A stretch of DNA of 49,306 nt from Deltaproteobacteria bacterium. Its GTDB lineage: Bacteria; Desulfobacterota; Syntrophobacteria; BM002. Positions 24,156 to 32,167 of this stretch are shown here, piece by piece. The stretch's first letter is position 1. Each line of letters begins with the position of its first letter. The position numbers and the translations under genes are program-made. The stretch is from contig JAJDNT010000239.1 in assembly GCA_022340515.1 (NCBI GenBank), positions 1 to 49,306 of the forward strand, given 5' to 3'. The notes under the pieces were generated by a model. The model was not told the origin of the DNA, ran no database searches, and was given only the letters and a program-made list of their open reading frames with translations.

Positions 24156-25037
24156 TCATAGTGGCTCCACTATGTACCACTGGTCCGGATAGCGGCGGAT
24201 GTATTGTTCAAAAACCGTGGCAACCTGCCGCAAGTTGTGTTGCAGTGCCTTTTTACGGTCAGGGCCGTATTTTAAATCCAAGGGGGGTTCGACGACACCA
24301 CGATAGCGTCCCGGAGCCTCCATGACGGAAAAGGCAGGCAGAATCGGTGCACGAGCGGCCATTGCCAACAGCACCGGGCCAACTGGCAGCCGCACTGGAC
24401 GATTGAAAAAAGTTGTAACCTCTGCTCTATCGGTAGCAAAAACCCTGTCACCCAAAACAGCCACAACCTCATTTCGATTCAGAGCCTTAACCAAATCAAT
24501 GGCGCCGTATGCTGACTCCTCTACTTCGATGATCCTTATGCCATGACGCATTCTCATCACATTGATCAGAGCGTTGGTAAATGTGGTGTTGTGCTTTAAG
24601 GCCACAACGTTGACCGGATAGCCCATGGCCCGAAGTCCCAGGCCTCCAATTTCCCAATGGCCCAGATGAGCAGTGAGGAGCACCGCCCCTCTCCCTCTCT
24701 GCAAGGCTGCATCGATATGGTGGTGCCCCTGGTAAAGTTGAGCAAATGCCTGGCTTTCTTCCAAAGTCATGTTCAGAAGACGAAAAAAATCGACAACGTA
24801 GATTCCGTAGTTCTGGAAGAATCTCCACAGGAGCAACTTTCTATTAGCTGGTGGGTTGTAGCCGTTAAAGATAAGGTCAAAATTGTGCGAAACATGCCGC
24901 CGGTCTCGAGGCGAAAAAAGATAGGCAAGCGCGGCAACCAATCTTGCCAAACCATAGGTAACAGCTGCAGGCAGTAAACTGACGGTCTTCAGAGCTTGCC
25001 TATACAAAAATGGTTTATCTAGGAAATGTTCACGCAT
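24156..25037 (-). CDS. LpxL/HtrB-family acyltransferase
   Basis: A 293-residue member of the lipid A late acyltransferase family, with the catalytic HX4E motif (H124-LGHW-E129), a preceding membrane-associated helix (TYGLARLVAALAYLFS), and later LGDRVFATDRA. These enzymes transfer an acyl chain from ACP or CoA to a lipid at the inner membrane. It is the first gene of a minus-strand run with LolA-like, FabD-like, peptidase/PD40, Omp85-like and phosphodiesterase genes. It may therefore act on a specialised lipid rather than lipid A. Confidence 0.85.
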   Translation of the reverse strand: MREHFLDKPFLYRQALKTVSLLPAAVTYGLARLVAALAYLFSPRDRRHVSHNFDLIFNGYNPPANRKLLLWRFFQNYGIYVVDFFRLLNMTLEESQAFAQLYQGHHHIDAALQRGRGAVLLTAHLGHWEIGGLGLRAMGYPVNVVALKHNTTFTNALINVMRMRHGIRIIEVEESAYGAIDLVKALNRNEVVAVLGDRVFATDRAEVTTFFNRPVRLPVGPVLLAMAARAPILPAFSVMEAPGRYRGVVEPPLDLKYGPDRKKALQHNLRQVATVFEQYIRRYPDQWYIVEPL

Positions 25038-25329
25038 GGGCTTTCACCGTCTCCCTAGATAGTGGAAACTATTTTCTCTGTCAACATCGCTCTCGCTATA
25101 AGTAATAATTAGACCATATTAAGGTTATTTCTTCAGGAATTTCTCCAATAACGTTTGCCTGTGGCTGTAGATTCAGCTCTTAGAGAGTTGTGGGTGATGG
25201 GGTCCCCCACTCCGCCGCAGGCGGAAAGTGGCCCTGGCCATACCAAAGAGTCACCAGACTCTTTCTTACCGCGATGATTTCAACTATAATACCGAGGCTC
25301 ACTATCTATCTCTACAGTGGAATGTGAAA
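25038..25329. other. Divergent spacer between envelope operon and radical SAM gene
   Basis: About 290 bp upstream of two divergent transcripts. A CCGCCGCAGGCGG palindrome lies near 25213. No convincing promoter hexamer pair was identified on either strand. Confidence 0.3.
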
Positions 25330-26649
25330 ATGTCATTGAAAATATTGCTGATCTCACCCATAGGACTCAAGAAGATTCTGGGGGCGGACTTTTTCTTCAA
25401 ACTGCCCTTTCTGGGCCTGCCTACCGTTGCTGCCCATACGCCGCCGGACTGTGAAGTCAAAATGGTTGACGAGCGCATTAGTCCGGTAGATTTCACCGAT
25501 GATGCCGATCTAATTGGGATCTCGGTAATGACTCCTCTCGCTACCAGAGCATATGAGGTAGCCGATGAGTTCAAACGGCGGGGGAAGACTGTGGTAATGG
25601 GCGGCATGCATGTCTCGGCCCTTCCAGAGGAGGCTTTAGAGCATTGCGATGCCGTGGCGATTGGAGAAGGTGAAAAAGTTTGGCCCCAGATGGTGGAAGA
25701 CTTCAAGCGGGGGGAACTCAAGGAGGTTTACCGGGCCGATAAATTATTGGATCTGGGTGAGTCGCTGCCTCCCCGATGGGATATTATCGACAAGACCCTG
25801 TATAGCCCTGTTGACTTCATCGAAACTACCAGGGGATGTCCAATCAATTGCAACTTCTGCGCGGTCACTCAGTTTTACGGGGCCAAATACCGCATCAAAC
25901 CCATCCATCTTGTTGAGGAGATGGTGGCAAGGGTGAGGCCGGTGGATAAAATCTTCGCCCTCAAGAACCTTATATTTTTTGTTGATGATAATATAGTTGC
26001 CAATAGGAAACACTGCATGGCGCTGTTGAAAATGCTGAAGTCCTATAACATTCAGTGGCTAGGCCAGGCTTCGATTTCGGTTGCAAAGGATGATGAACTC
26101 CTAAAGTTGATGTCCGAAACCAGATGTCTCGGGCTACTAATAGGTATGGAGAGCCTTTCTGAGGATACTCTGGCTGAGTGTGGGAAACGGATAAACAAAC
26201 CGGCCGAATATTTGGAGGCCGTGGCCAATTTGCACCGTTATGGCATAGGGGTAAAGGCCACATTTATTATTGGCTTTGACAACGATGATATCTTGGTATT
26301 CCCCAAAATGGCGAGATTCATTAATAGATCTAACTTTGACAGTGTATATTTCAGTATTCTAACGCCCTACCCGGGTACCCGGCTTTTTGAGAAGATGGAA
26401 AGTGAGGGCCGACTGCTGCATAAGGATTGGGAGAGGTATGACACTGCTCATGTTGTCTTCCGTCCCAGGAAAATGACTGTCGAGCAGCTCGAAGAGGGAT
26501 TTGTTTGGCTTTACAAGAGAGCCCTTTCAATGAAATCAATAGTGTTGCGGCTGGCCCGAGCCAGAACAAATCCTCAGTTTTTTCTTCCCGACAACTTGGC
26601 CTTTAGATCGTGCCTGTTCAAAATGCTGCGAGGAAATAAGAAAATTTAA
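25330..26649 (+). CDS. B12-binding radical SAM enzyme
   Basis: About 439 residues from the Met at 25330 (MSLKILLISPIGL), which matches the usual beginning of this family; the 34 residues before it in the track do not. An N-terminal Rossmann-like B12-binding domain (ISVMTPLATRAYEV, VVMGGMHVSALPEEA, AIGEGEKVW) is followed by radical SAM with CPINCNFC and LFFVDDNIV. The C-terminal part resembles DUF4070-type enzymes such as those methylating hopanoids. It would make adenosyl radicals and may methylate or rearrange an unactivated carbon. It heads a plus-strand run with a methyltransferase and HgdB-like gene. Confidence 0.85.
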   Translation: MSLKILLISPIGLKKILGADFFFKLPFLGLPTVAAHTPPDCEVKMVDERISPVDFTDDADLIGISVMTPLATRAYEVADEFKRRGKTVVMGGMHVSALPEEALEHCDAVAIGEGEKVWPQMVEDFKRGELKEVYRADKLLDLGESLPPRWDIIDKTLYSPVDFIETTRGCPINCNFCAVTQFYGAKYRIKPIHLVEEMVARVRPVDKIFALKNLIFFVDDNIVANRKHCMALLKMLKSYNIQWLGQASISVAKDDELLKLMSETRCLGLLIGMESLSEDTLAECGKRINKPAEYLEAVANLHRYGIGVKATFIIGFDNDDILVFPKMARFINRSNFDSVYFSILTPYPGTRLFEKMESEGRLLHKDWERYDTAHVVFRPRKMTVEQLEEGFVWLYKRALSMKSIVLRLARARTNPQFFLPDNLAFRSCLFKMLRGNKKI

Positions 26650-26668
26650 GATTGACCCCGTCGGGTTA

Positions 26669-26748
26669 AGATTGCAGATTGATAGTGGCAAGTCGTATAC
26701 TCCAATCTAAAATCTGCAGTCTAAAATCTAAAATTTGTAGTCTTTAAT
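26669..26748. repeat. Word-repeat spacer (AATCTAAAATCTGCAG type)
   Basis: Tandem degenerate words CAATCTAAAATC, TGCAGTCTAAAATC and TAAAATTTGTAGTC, with ATTGCAGATTG nearby. Located between the radical SAM and lipoprotein genes. Confidence 0.6.
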
Positions 26749-26773
26749 ACTTCAACCGAATGCGCGACTCTGC

Positions 26774-27409
26774 ATGCTTTCACTGAGCGGTTCTCGATCA
26801 ATATTCCTTTTAGCTCTAATGGCTTTGGTCTTAACTGGCTGTGCTACTCCTCCAGCTGTTCCAGAGAGACTCGAGTTTCTCAACTATAGGGGACAGGTAA
26901 ATGAACACCATATTCTCATCCAGGCCCCACCTTCTCGCGTCTTCCATGTCCTTACCGATTTTGATCGGTTCGTAACTTTGACTCCCACCGATCGAGTTCA
27001 ACTCAGAAAGATAACCCCCGGTCCTTACCAAGTTGGCACTTCCATTAAAGCCGAAACCATCTATAAGATAAAGCTCACCTGGGATTCACAGGTGGTGCGA
27101 ATAGACAAAGATCGTCTCTTGGCACTACAGTTCCAAAACGGGCCCTTCCAGGGGGGTTATGAGGTATGGGAACTCAAAGCTAAGGGAAAGTGCACCAGGG
27201 TGAGCCATACCTTGGTCTACAATATTTCCAATTTCTTTTATCGATTGGTGTGGCTGCTGAAGCAGGGAGAGAAAAGGCACAACACCCTCACAGAAGTCAC
27301 CCTGCTGAACCTGAAACGGGAATGTGAGGAAGGACTCTTACCCCCCTTTATGGGGGGGCCGCGAGAGGAGGACAGCTGTGACCTCCTGTCTTCTTTGCCG
27401 AGGAAGTAA
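26774..27409 (+). CDS. SRPBCC/START-like lipoprotein
   Basis: A 211-residue protein with a lipoprotein signal (FLLALMALVLTGC; lipobox LTGC, Cys about 23). The mature part fits the SRPBCC helix-grip fold: ILIQAPPSRVFHVLTDFDRF, VGTSIKAETIYKIKLTWDSQVV, and VSHTLVYNISNFF near the end. Such folds bind hydrophobic ligands; polyketide cyclases are relatives. A lipid-binding role in the periplasm is an inference. There is no good ribosome-binding site before the ATG. The last 30 or so residues overlap a G/C hairpin and the start of the next gene, so the C-terminus may be degenerate. Confidence 0.75.
   Translation: MLSLSGSRSIFLLALMALVLTGCATPPAVPERLEFLNYRGQVNEHHILIQAPPSRVFHVLTDFDRFVTLTPTDRVQLRKITPGPYQVGTSIKAETIYKIKLTWDSQVVRIDKDRLLALQFQNGPFQGGYEVWELKAKGKCTRVSHTLVYNISNFFYRLVWLLKQGEKRHNTLTEVTLLNLKRECEEGLLPPFMGGPREEDSCDLLSSLPRK
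27341..27358 (+). promoter_or_regulatory. C6/G6 hairpin just before the methyltransferase ribosome-binding site
   Basis: CCCCCC-TTTAT-GGGGGG(G) lies inside the end of the lipoprotein gene and finishes 8 nt before AGGAGG of the next gene. It could influence coupling or initiation. It is not followed by a U run. Confidence 0.35.
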
Positions 27410-28205
27410 GTTCCGACCTTTTATTCGTGAGGGCGAGTGGCAATACCTGCGCTGTCTCGACTGCAGTCTCATCTTTCTCGATCCACAACCTTCGAAGGGA
27501 TTTCTCCACAATCACTATCAGGATTACCTACCTGCCGATGACTGGGGGATTGAAAGTTGGCATAAACTTATGGCCCAGGTTTTCGCCAAGAGCGCTGGGC
27601 TCATTCAAAATGAGATCCCCGTTCCGGGACGATTACTGGACATTGGCTGCGGTTATGGCTTCTTCCTGGAGGAGATGGCTCGGCGGGGCTGGCAAGTGGA
27701 GGGAATTGAAATTTCAGCCACCGGCTTAAACTACGCCCGAGAGAAGTTAGGGCTAAATGTGTCAAAAAATCCCTTGCCCAGACCCGACTGGCAAGATAAT
27801 TGCTACGATGTTATCACGCTATTTTATGTGATCGAGCACTTGCAGAACCCACTGGTTGTGCTCAGGGAGGTGCATCGGTTGCTCAGGGTCGGTGGGTTGT
27901 TGCTGCTAAGGTGGCCGCATACCGCCCCCATTGCCAGAATGTTCAGGCCCTGGGCAAAGAGGATGAAACTATATCAGGCCCCCTCTCATTTGTTTGACTT
28001 TTCGCCAGTGACTATATATAAAATCCTTGATCAACTGGACTTCCATAAGATTCGCACCACAGTCTGTGGCTGGACCAAGCCAGCCAACAAGGGTGCCCTC
28101 CTGGCGGCATGGCTCTTTGGCAGTTTTGGTGAGCAGTTGGCCAGAGTAACCCGTGATCGTCTGCTCTTGCCTGGGGTGAGCAAAACTACCTTGGCCCGAA
28201 GCTGA
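27378..28205 (+). CDS. Class I SAM-dependent methyltransferase with N-terminal zinc-finger-like motif
   Basis: About 275 residues from a GTG at 27378, preceded by AGGAGG at good spacing; the protein then begins (V)TSCLLCRGSKFRPF. An N-terminal four-Cys motif (CLLC ... RCLDC) suggests a zinc ribbon. The core has the SAM motif LLDIGCGYGFF, the acidic post-II motif VEGIEIS, and VITLFYVIEHLQNP. The C-terminal part resembles methyltransferases of polysaccharide or lipid clusters. Overlaps the lipoprotein gene by 32 nt, so the two are probably co-translated. Acceptor unknown. Confidence 0.82.
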   Translation: MTSCLLCRGSKFRPFIREGEWQYLRCLDCSLIFLDPQPSKGFLHNHYQDYLPADDWGIESWHKLMAQVFAKSAGLIQNEIPVPGRLLDIGCGYGFFLEEMARRGWQVEGIEISATGLNYAREKLGLNVSKNPLPRPDWQDNCYDVITLFYVIEHLQNPLVVLREVHRLLRVGGLLLLRWPHTAPIARMFRPWAKRMKLYQAPSHLFDFSPVTIYKILDQLDFHKIRTTVCGWTKPANKGALLAAWLFGSFGEQLARVTRDRLLLPGVSKTTLARS

Positions 28206-28285
28206 CTTCCAACCAAAACGCAACCATCGTGGTTTAGAAGAGAATGGTTTTATTGTGGCCCTAACCAGAACTGAGTGAGGTAGAA

Positions 28286-28663
28286 ATGTCCAGGTTCACT
28301 TTAATCACTTTGCTGGGTTAATTTTTACTCTTGAGCTCTTTTGGCTGTGTTGGCAGGGAAGGTATTATTCGTCTCAACACTGATCCACCAGGGGCTACAT
28401 ACTATGTGGATGGAATTGAAAAAGGAAGAACGCCAGCGGAGTTTACCTGGGATTCCAATTGGCCTTGCTTGCTCGAGATCAGGAAAGAAGGCTATTATAC
28501 CGAGCAGGAACTCCTCAACAAATATTGGGTTTGGTATCAAGAGAGCAAAGGAAACTATCGTACGATTCGGGTTGGAGAGGCTAAGAAGAAATGGACAGTG
28601 ATCATTGACCGGAAGTTGAAAGCTGCACCATCAGGAGTAGCTTCTGAAACCGCAGGTCAGTAA
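28286..28663 (+). pseudogene. PEGA-like lipoprotein gene interrupted by an in-frame TAA
   Basis: An ATG at 28286 with GAGGTAG upstream begins MSRFTLITLLG, then TAA (28319-28321), then continues in the same frame as FLLLSSFGCVG, completing a normal lipoprotein signal with lipobox SFGC. The rest (LNTDPPGATYYVDGIEKGRTPAEFTWDS) looks like a PEGA-type surface repeat. The track begins at a TTG (28331) after the stop. Either the gene is inactivated, it re-initiates at TTG without an export signal, or the base is a sequencing error. It sits between the methyltransferase and the HgdB-like gene. Confidence 0.7.
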
Positions 28664-28746
28664 GGAAATTCAACTTTTCACAGAGCTTGGTGATTGGAGG
28701 ACTAAATAGGGTAAAGTAAATAATTACGATTAGACACCTGGAGCGA

Positions 28747-30969
28747 GTGCAGTTGACTTTATCAGAGAATTCACAATTTGGCTGCGATTTCGAGGGGCAT
28801 AGAGCTTCTAAAATTCAGTCTGCCCCTGGGGCGCCGGTCGTTGGCATACCCCGGGGTCTTCTCTATTTCAAATACCAACCTCTGTGGGCAACGTTTTTCT
28901 CTCACCTGGGGATCCAGGTCCTGGTCTCAGAACCGACCAAAAGGTCCAGTTTCGAGACAGCTCAAAGTCTCACCCGCAGCGATCTTTGCCTGCCTGTAAA
29001 AGTCTTTCTCGAGCATGTTTACAGATTAAAAGATCAGGTGGACTATCTCCTACTGCCGCGGCTTATCAGCGTAAGTCCCGATGCTTACATGTGTCCCAAG
29101 ATCCTGGGATTGACTGATATGGCCCGGAATGTCTTTAGCGATCTGCCTAACCTTCTGACCCCACGGGTAAATGCTAAACTTCCAAAGCCGGAGGGATTTG
29201 CCGAGGCATGTTTCGAGTTAGGACTTCATTTTAACCGCAGCAGATCACAGGTGGGGATTGCCTGGGAGGCTGCCTGGGAAGCTCAAGGGAAATACGAGCA
29301 AAGGTTGCTAAGATATCCCCTGGATGAAGCTTTAAAACCGTGGGACAGAGCCTTTGCTCAAAAAAACGGCAACTCTGAATTTGCGCCTCGATACCGGGTA
29401 GCAGTTATTGGTCGACCTTACATCTCCTTTGATAGTGCCCTCAGTCATGACCTGCTAAATTTGCTTCAGCGGCAGGCTGTTGAGATTGTTACCCCGGAAT
29501 CCCTGCCCAAGGAGGTCATAGAAAAAGAGAGTGAGAGACTGTCGAAAAAAGTCTACTGGCAATTGGGAAGGGAGCTGGTGGCCGCGGCTTTGCACTACAT
29601 GAGAGATGAAGATGTGGATGGCATCATCAATGTTTCCAGCTTTGGCTGTGGCCAAGATTCCTTCACCAACGCCCTGGTGGAATATTTCGTCAGCAAACAC
29701 TCAGACAAACCCATTCTTAGCCTGGTCATGGATGAGCACACCGCCGATGGTGGGTTAAATACCCGAGTAGAGGCATTTCTGGACATGATGGACCAGAGGA
29801 AAAAGAATGGGAACTCGGGATGGAAAGGGTGGGGGAAGAGAGAAGGTTTGCATCCGACGGGCGGGATTGTAAAAAATCCTAAAGCCGAAAAAATGCATCT
29901 AACCATACCGCACATGGGACATCTCCACGTGGGTTTCGAACAAGTGTTCAGAAATCTGGGTGTCCACATTACCATGCCACCCCGTCCCAATAAAGAAGCC
30001 TTGATGCTGGGTACGCGCTATTCTCCTGAATGCGCCTGTCTGCCATTTAAACTGAACCTTGGTAATATGATCCAGGCGTTAAATCAAGGCGCTACCGATA
30101 TTATGATGCCTGGCGGCTTTGGCCCCTGCCGTTTTGGCTACTACAGCGTGATCCAGGAACAGATCCTAAGAGATCTGGGCTACGAGTTCAGGATGGGTCG
30201 TGCGGATGATCCGGACAGTCTCCGAGACATGTTGGACATGGTAAAGAGGATCGCCGGCCTCAATACCAAGTGGGATTCCTACAAAGTCTTTTTCTTCATT
30301 CTTCATCGCCTTGCCCTGGTGGACTGGGCTTTACGTCGTTCCCACTGGTTGCGGCCTAGGGAGGTTGAGAAACATGCCACTGACCGGGCCCTGCGTCGCT
30401 GTCTCAAAATCATTGAGGAGACAAGTCGATTCCGTGACCTTTGGTCTGCAAAAAGGAAAGTGCGTCAGGTACTGAGTACAGTGGCCTGCCACCGTAAGCG
30501 GTCGATTCTCCGAGTGGGAATTGTGGGTGAGATTTTTATGGTGCTGGAGCATTATGCCAATATGAATGTGGAGGAAAGGCTGGGTGAGATGGGAGTTGAG
30601 GTGCATCGTGGCCTTTGGCTCAGTGACTGGCTAAATGACCGTTATCGGTTTAAGCTTTTCCGACGAAACCAGTACAAGTGGTCCCTCCGTCAGGCCAGAC
30701 CATACCTTTCTGAACCTAGTGGAGGTGAAAGTGTAAAATCGGTGGGAAAATCAGTGAGTTTTGCCAAAAGGGGTTTTGACGGTATCGTTCACCTCATGCC
30801 CTTTACCTGTATGCCGGAGCTGGTAGCTCAGACGATCTTGGCTAAGGTGTCTAGGGACTACAACATTCCTGTCCTCACTCTCATCTTCGATGAGCACACT
30901 TCGCCGGGAGGAGTGCAAACCAGGTTGGAGGCCTTTGTGGATCTGATAAACCGCAAAAGAACCTTATAG
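28747..30969 (+). CDS. Single-chain HgdB-like protein (2-hydroxyacyl-CoA dehydratase / double-cubane family)
   Basis: A 740-residue protein from a GTG with GGAG 5 nt upstream. The first half looks like DUF2229 (GIPRGLLYFKY, three Cys at SDLCLPVK, YMCPKI, SFGCGQDS, then MDEHTADGG). The second half looks like COG3581 (three Cys at ECACLPFK, FGPCRFGYY, FTCMPEL, then FDEHTSPGG). Each half has enough Cys for one 4Fe-4S cluster, so it resembles both subunits of a dehydratase or benzoyl-CoA reductase, or a double-cubane protein, in one chain. These enzymes are recharged by an ATP-driven activase, here encoded convergently. Substrate unknown; adjacency to lipid genes is suggestive only. Confidence 0.78.
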   Translation: MQLTLSENSQFGCDFEGHRASKIQSAPGAPVVGIPRGLLYFKYQPLWATFFSHLGIQVLVSEPTKRSSFETAQSLTRSDLCLPVKVFLEHVYRLKDQVDYLLLPRLISVSPDAYMCPKILGLTDMARNVFSDLPNLLTPRVNAKLPKPEGFAEACFELGLHFNRSRSQVGIAWEAAWEAQGKYEQRLLRYPLDEALKPWDRAFAQKNGNSEFAPRYRVAVIGRPYISFDSALSHDLLNLLQRQAVEIVTPESLPKEVIEKESERLSKKVYWQLGRELVAAALHYMRDEDVDGIINVSSFGCGQDSFTNALVEYFVSKHSDKPILSLVMDEHTADGGLNTRVEAFLDMMDQRKKNGNSGWKGWGKREGLHPTGGIVKNPKAEKMHLTIPHMGHLHVGFEQVFRNLGVHITMPPRPNKEALMLGTRYSPECACLPFKLNLGNMIQALNQGATDIMMPGGFGPCRFGYYSVIQEQILRDLGYEFRMGRADDPDSLRDMLDMVKRIAGLNTKWDSYKVFFFILHRLALVDWALRRSHWLRPREVEKHATDRALRRCLKIIEETSRFRDLWSAKRKVRQVLSTVACHRKRSILRVGIVGEIFMVLEHYANMNVEERLGEMGVEVHRGLWLSDWLNDRYRFKLFRRNQYKWSLRQARPYLSEPSGGESVKSVGKSVSFAKRGFDGIVHLMPFTCMPELVAQTILAKVSRDYNIPVLTLIFDEHTSPGGVQTRLEAFVDLINRKRTL

Positions 30970-31938
30970 ATCGCCAGTTTCCCATTTGCCGCAACGATCC
31001 CCCCAGCGCACCAAACGTTCCTGACCTGGGGCCACAGGAATCTTCACTTCCATCACTTCACAGCCGTTGGAACACCCCTCACATTCAAAGCCACTAAGTT
31101 CGTATGGTATCCCCCCAACTTCAAAACCACGGAAGCGGGTTTTCTCTATTGAACTCACCGCTTCCTTAGCTAAAAGTGCAGCACCGATGGCCCCCATTAC
31201 CTCAAAGTCCGGGGGGACTAGTAATTCTTTTCCCAGAACTTGCTCAAAGGCAGACCGCATGCCCACATTGGCAGCCACGCCCCCCTGAAAGAGGATGGGG
31301 CGACGGAGTTCCTGGCTCTTGACCAGATTGTTCAAGTAATTGCGAACCAAGGCCTGGCAAAGTCCGGCTATGATGTCTTCCACACTGTGTCCCATTTGTT
31401 GTTTGTGGATCATGTCCGACTCCGCGAAGACCGTGCAACGGCTGGCAATTTTTACCGGCTTTTTGGCCTTGAGAGCATGTTCTCCAAAGGATTCGATAGG
31501 GATTCCCAGGCGATAAGCCTGTTGATCCAGAAATGAACCAGTGCCGGCGGCGCAGACTGTGTTCATGGCAAAGTCGATGACAGTGGAGTTTCGCAAAATT
31601 ATGCTTTTGGAGTCCTGGCCACCAATCTCGATAACCGTCTGGGTCTCCGGCTCATGGTGAAGAGCTGCCACGGCATGGGCGGTAATCTCGTTTTTAATCA
31701 CATCGGCACCTATTAAAATGCCGGCTAGATAACGGCCACTGCCGGTAGTACCCACACCAGTAACAGTTAGCTCGCCGTCCATTTGCTCAGCCAACGCCAT
31801 TAGGCCGGTTTGCATCGCCTTCATGGGCTGGCCGTGGGTACGTAAATATTGCTTGTGGAGCACTCTGCCGTTGTCATCCAAAAGCACTAAATTTGTACTA
31901 ATAGATCCCACGTCGACACCAAGATAAGTGGCTTTCAT
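30964..31938 (-). CDS. HgdC-like ATP-dependent activase (ASKHA fold)
   Basis: A 324-residue BadF/BadG/HgdC-family protein. ATP-binding phosphate loops are GVDVGSISTN at the start and IEIGGQDSK; ASKHA features include GGVAANVGM. The homodimer-bridging 4Fe-4S Cys are at NTVCAAGTGS and ASRCTVF. A C-terminal extension adds CEGCSNGC and GDRC, possibly a second cluster. It would hydrolyse ATP to inject a low-potential electron into the HgdB-like partner. It overlaps that gene tail to tail by 6 nt. AAGGAT precedes the ATG. Same-strand pairing is the norm, so this convergent arrangement is unusual. Confidence 0.86.
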   Translation of the reverse strand: MKATYLGVDVGSISTNLVLLDDNGRVLHKQYLRTHGQPMKAMQTGLMALAEQMDGELTVTGVGTTGSGRYLAGILIGADVIKNEITAHAVAALHHEPETQTVIEIGGQDSKSIILRNSTVIDFAMNTVCAAGTGSFLDQQAYRLGIPIESFGEHALKAKKPVKIASRCTVFAESDMIHKQQMGHSVEDIIAGLCQALVRNYLNNLVKSQELRRPILFQGGVAANVGMRSAFEQVLGKELLVPPDFEVMGAIGAALLAKEAVSSIEKTRFRGFEVGGIPYELSGFECEGCSNGCEVMEVKIPVAPGQERLVRWGDRCGKWETGDL

Positions 31939-31954
31939 GACCAGATCCTTAATT

Positions 31955-32167
31955 GTTTGTCCGTTGTCAGTTGTTCAAATCGTTCAATCGTTCGCCTTCG
32001 GTGAAGTCGTTCAAACCGTAAAGACCTAAGTAGCCAGTAGTCAGTAGCCGGTAGCCAGCAAGGAAAAAATATAGTTCCATTTCATATCTCCTGGCTCCTG
32101 ACTCCTGAATTCTCCCTCCTTTACCTTATGCCTTGCGCCCTGCGCCTTGTGCCTCTTACTCCATGCC
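31955..32167. repeat. Dense word-repeat spacer, several families side by side
   Basis: At least four word families follow one another: TCGTTCAA words around a short TTCGCC/GGTGAA stem, GTAGCCAGTAGTCAGTAGCC, GGCTCCTGACTCCTGAATTC, and CCCTGCGCCTTGTGCC. A fifth, GCTCTATGCTCTGTGC, runs on into the end of the RND gene. The TCGTTCAA part matches, in inverse orientation, sequence near 47415-47500. No gene. Confidence 0.6.

Noticed and set aside
27341-27358. C6/G6 hairpin as a transcription terminator
   Set aside because: It lies inside a coding region, has no U run, and is followed immediately by a strong ribosome-binding site and gene.
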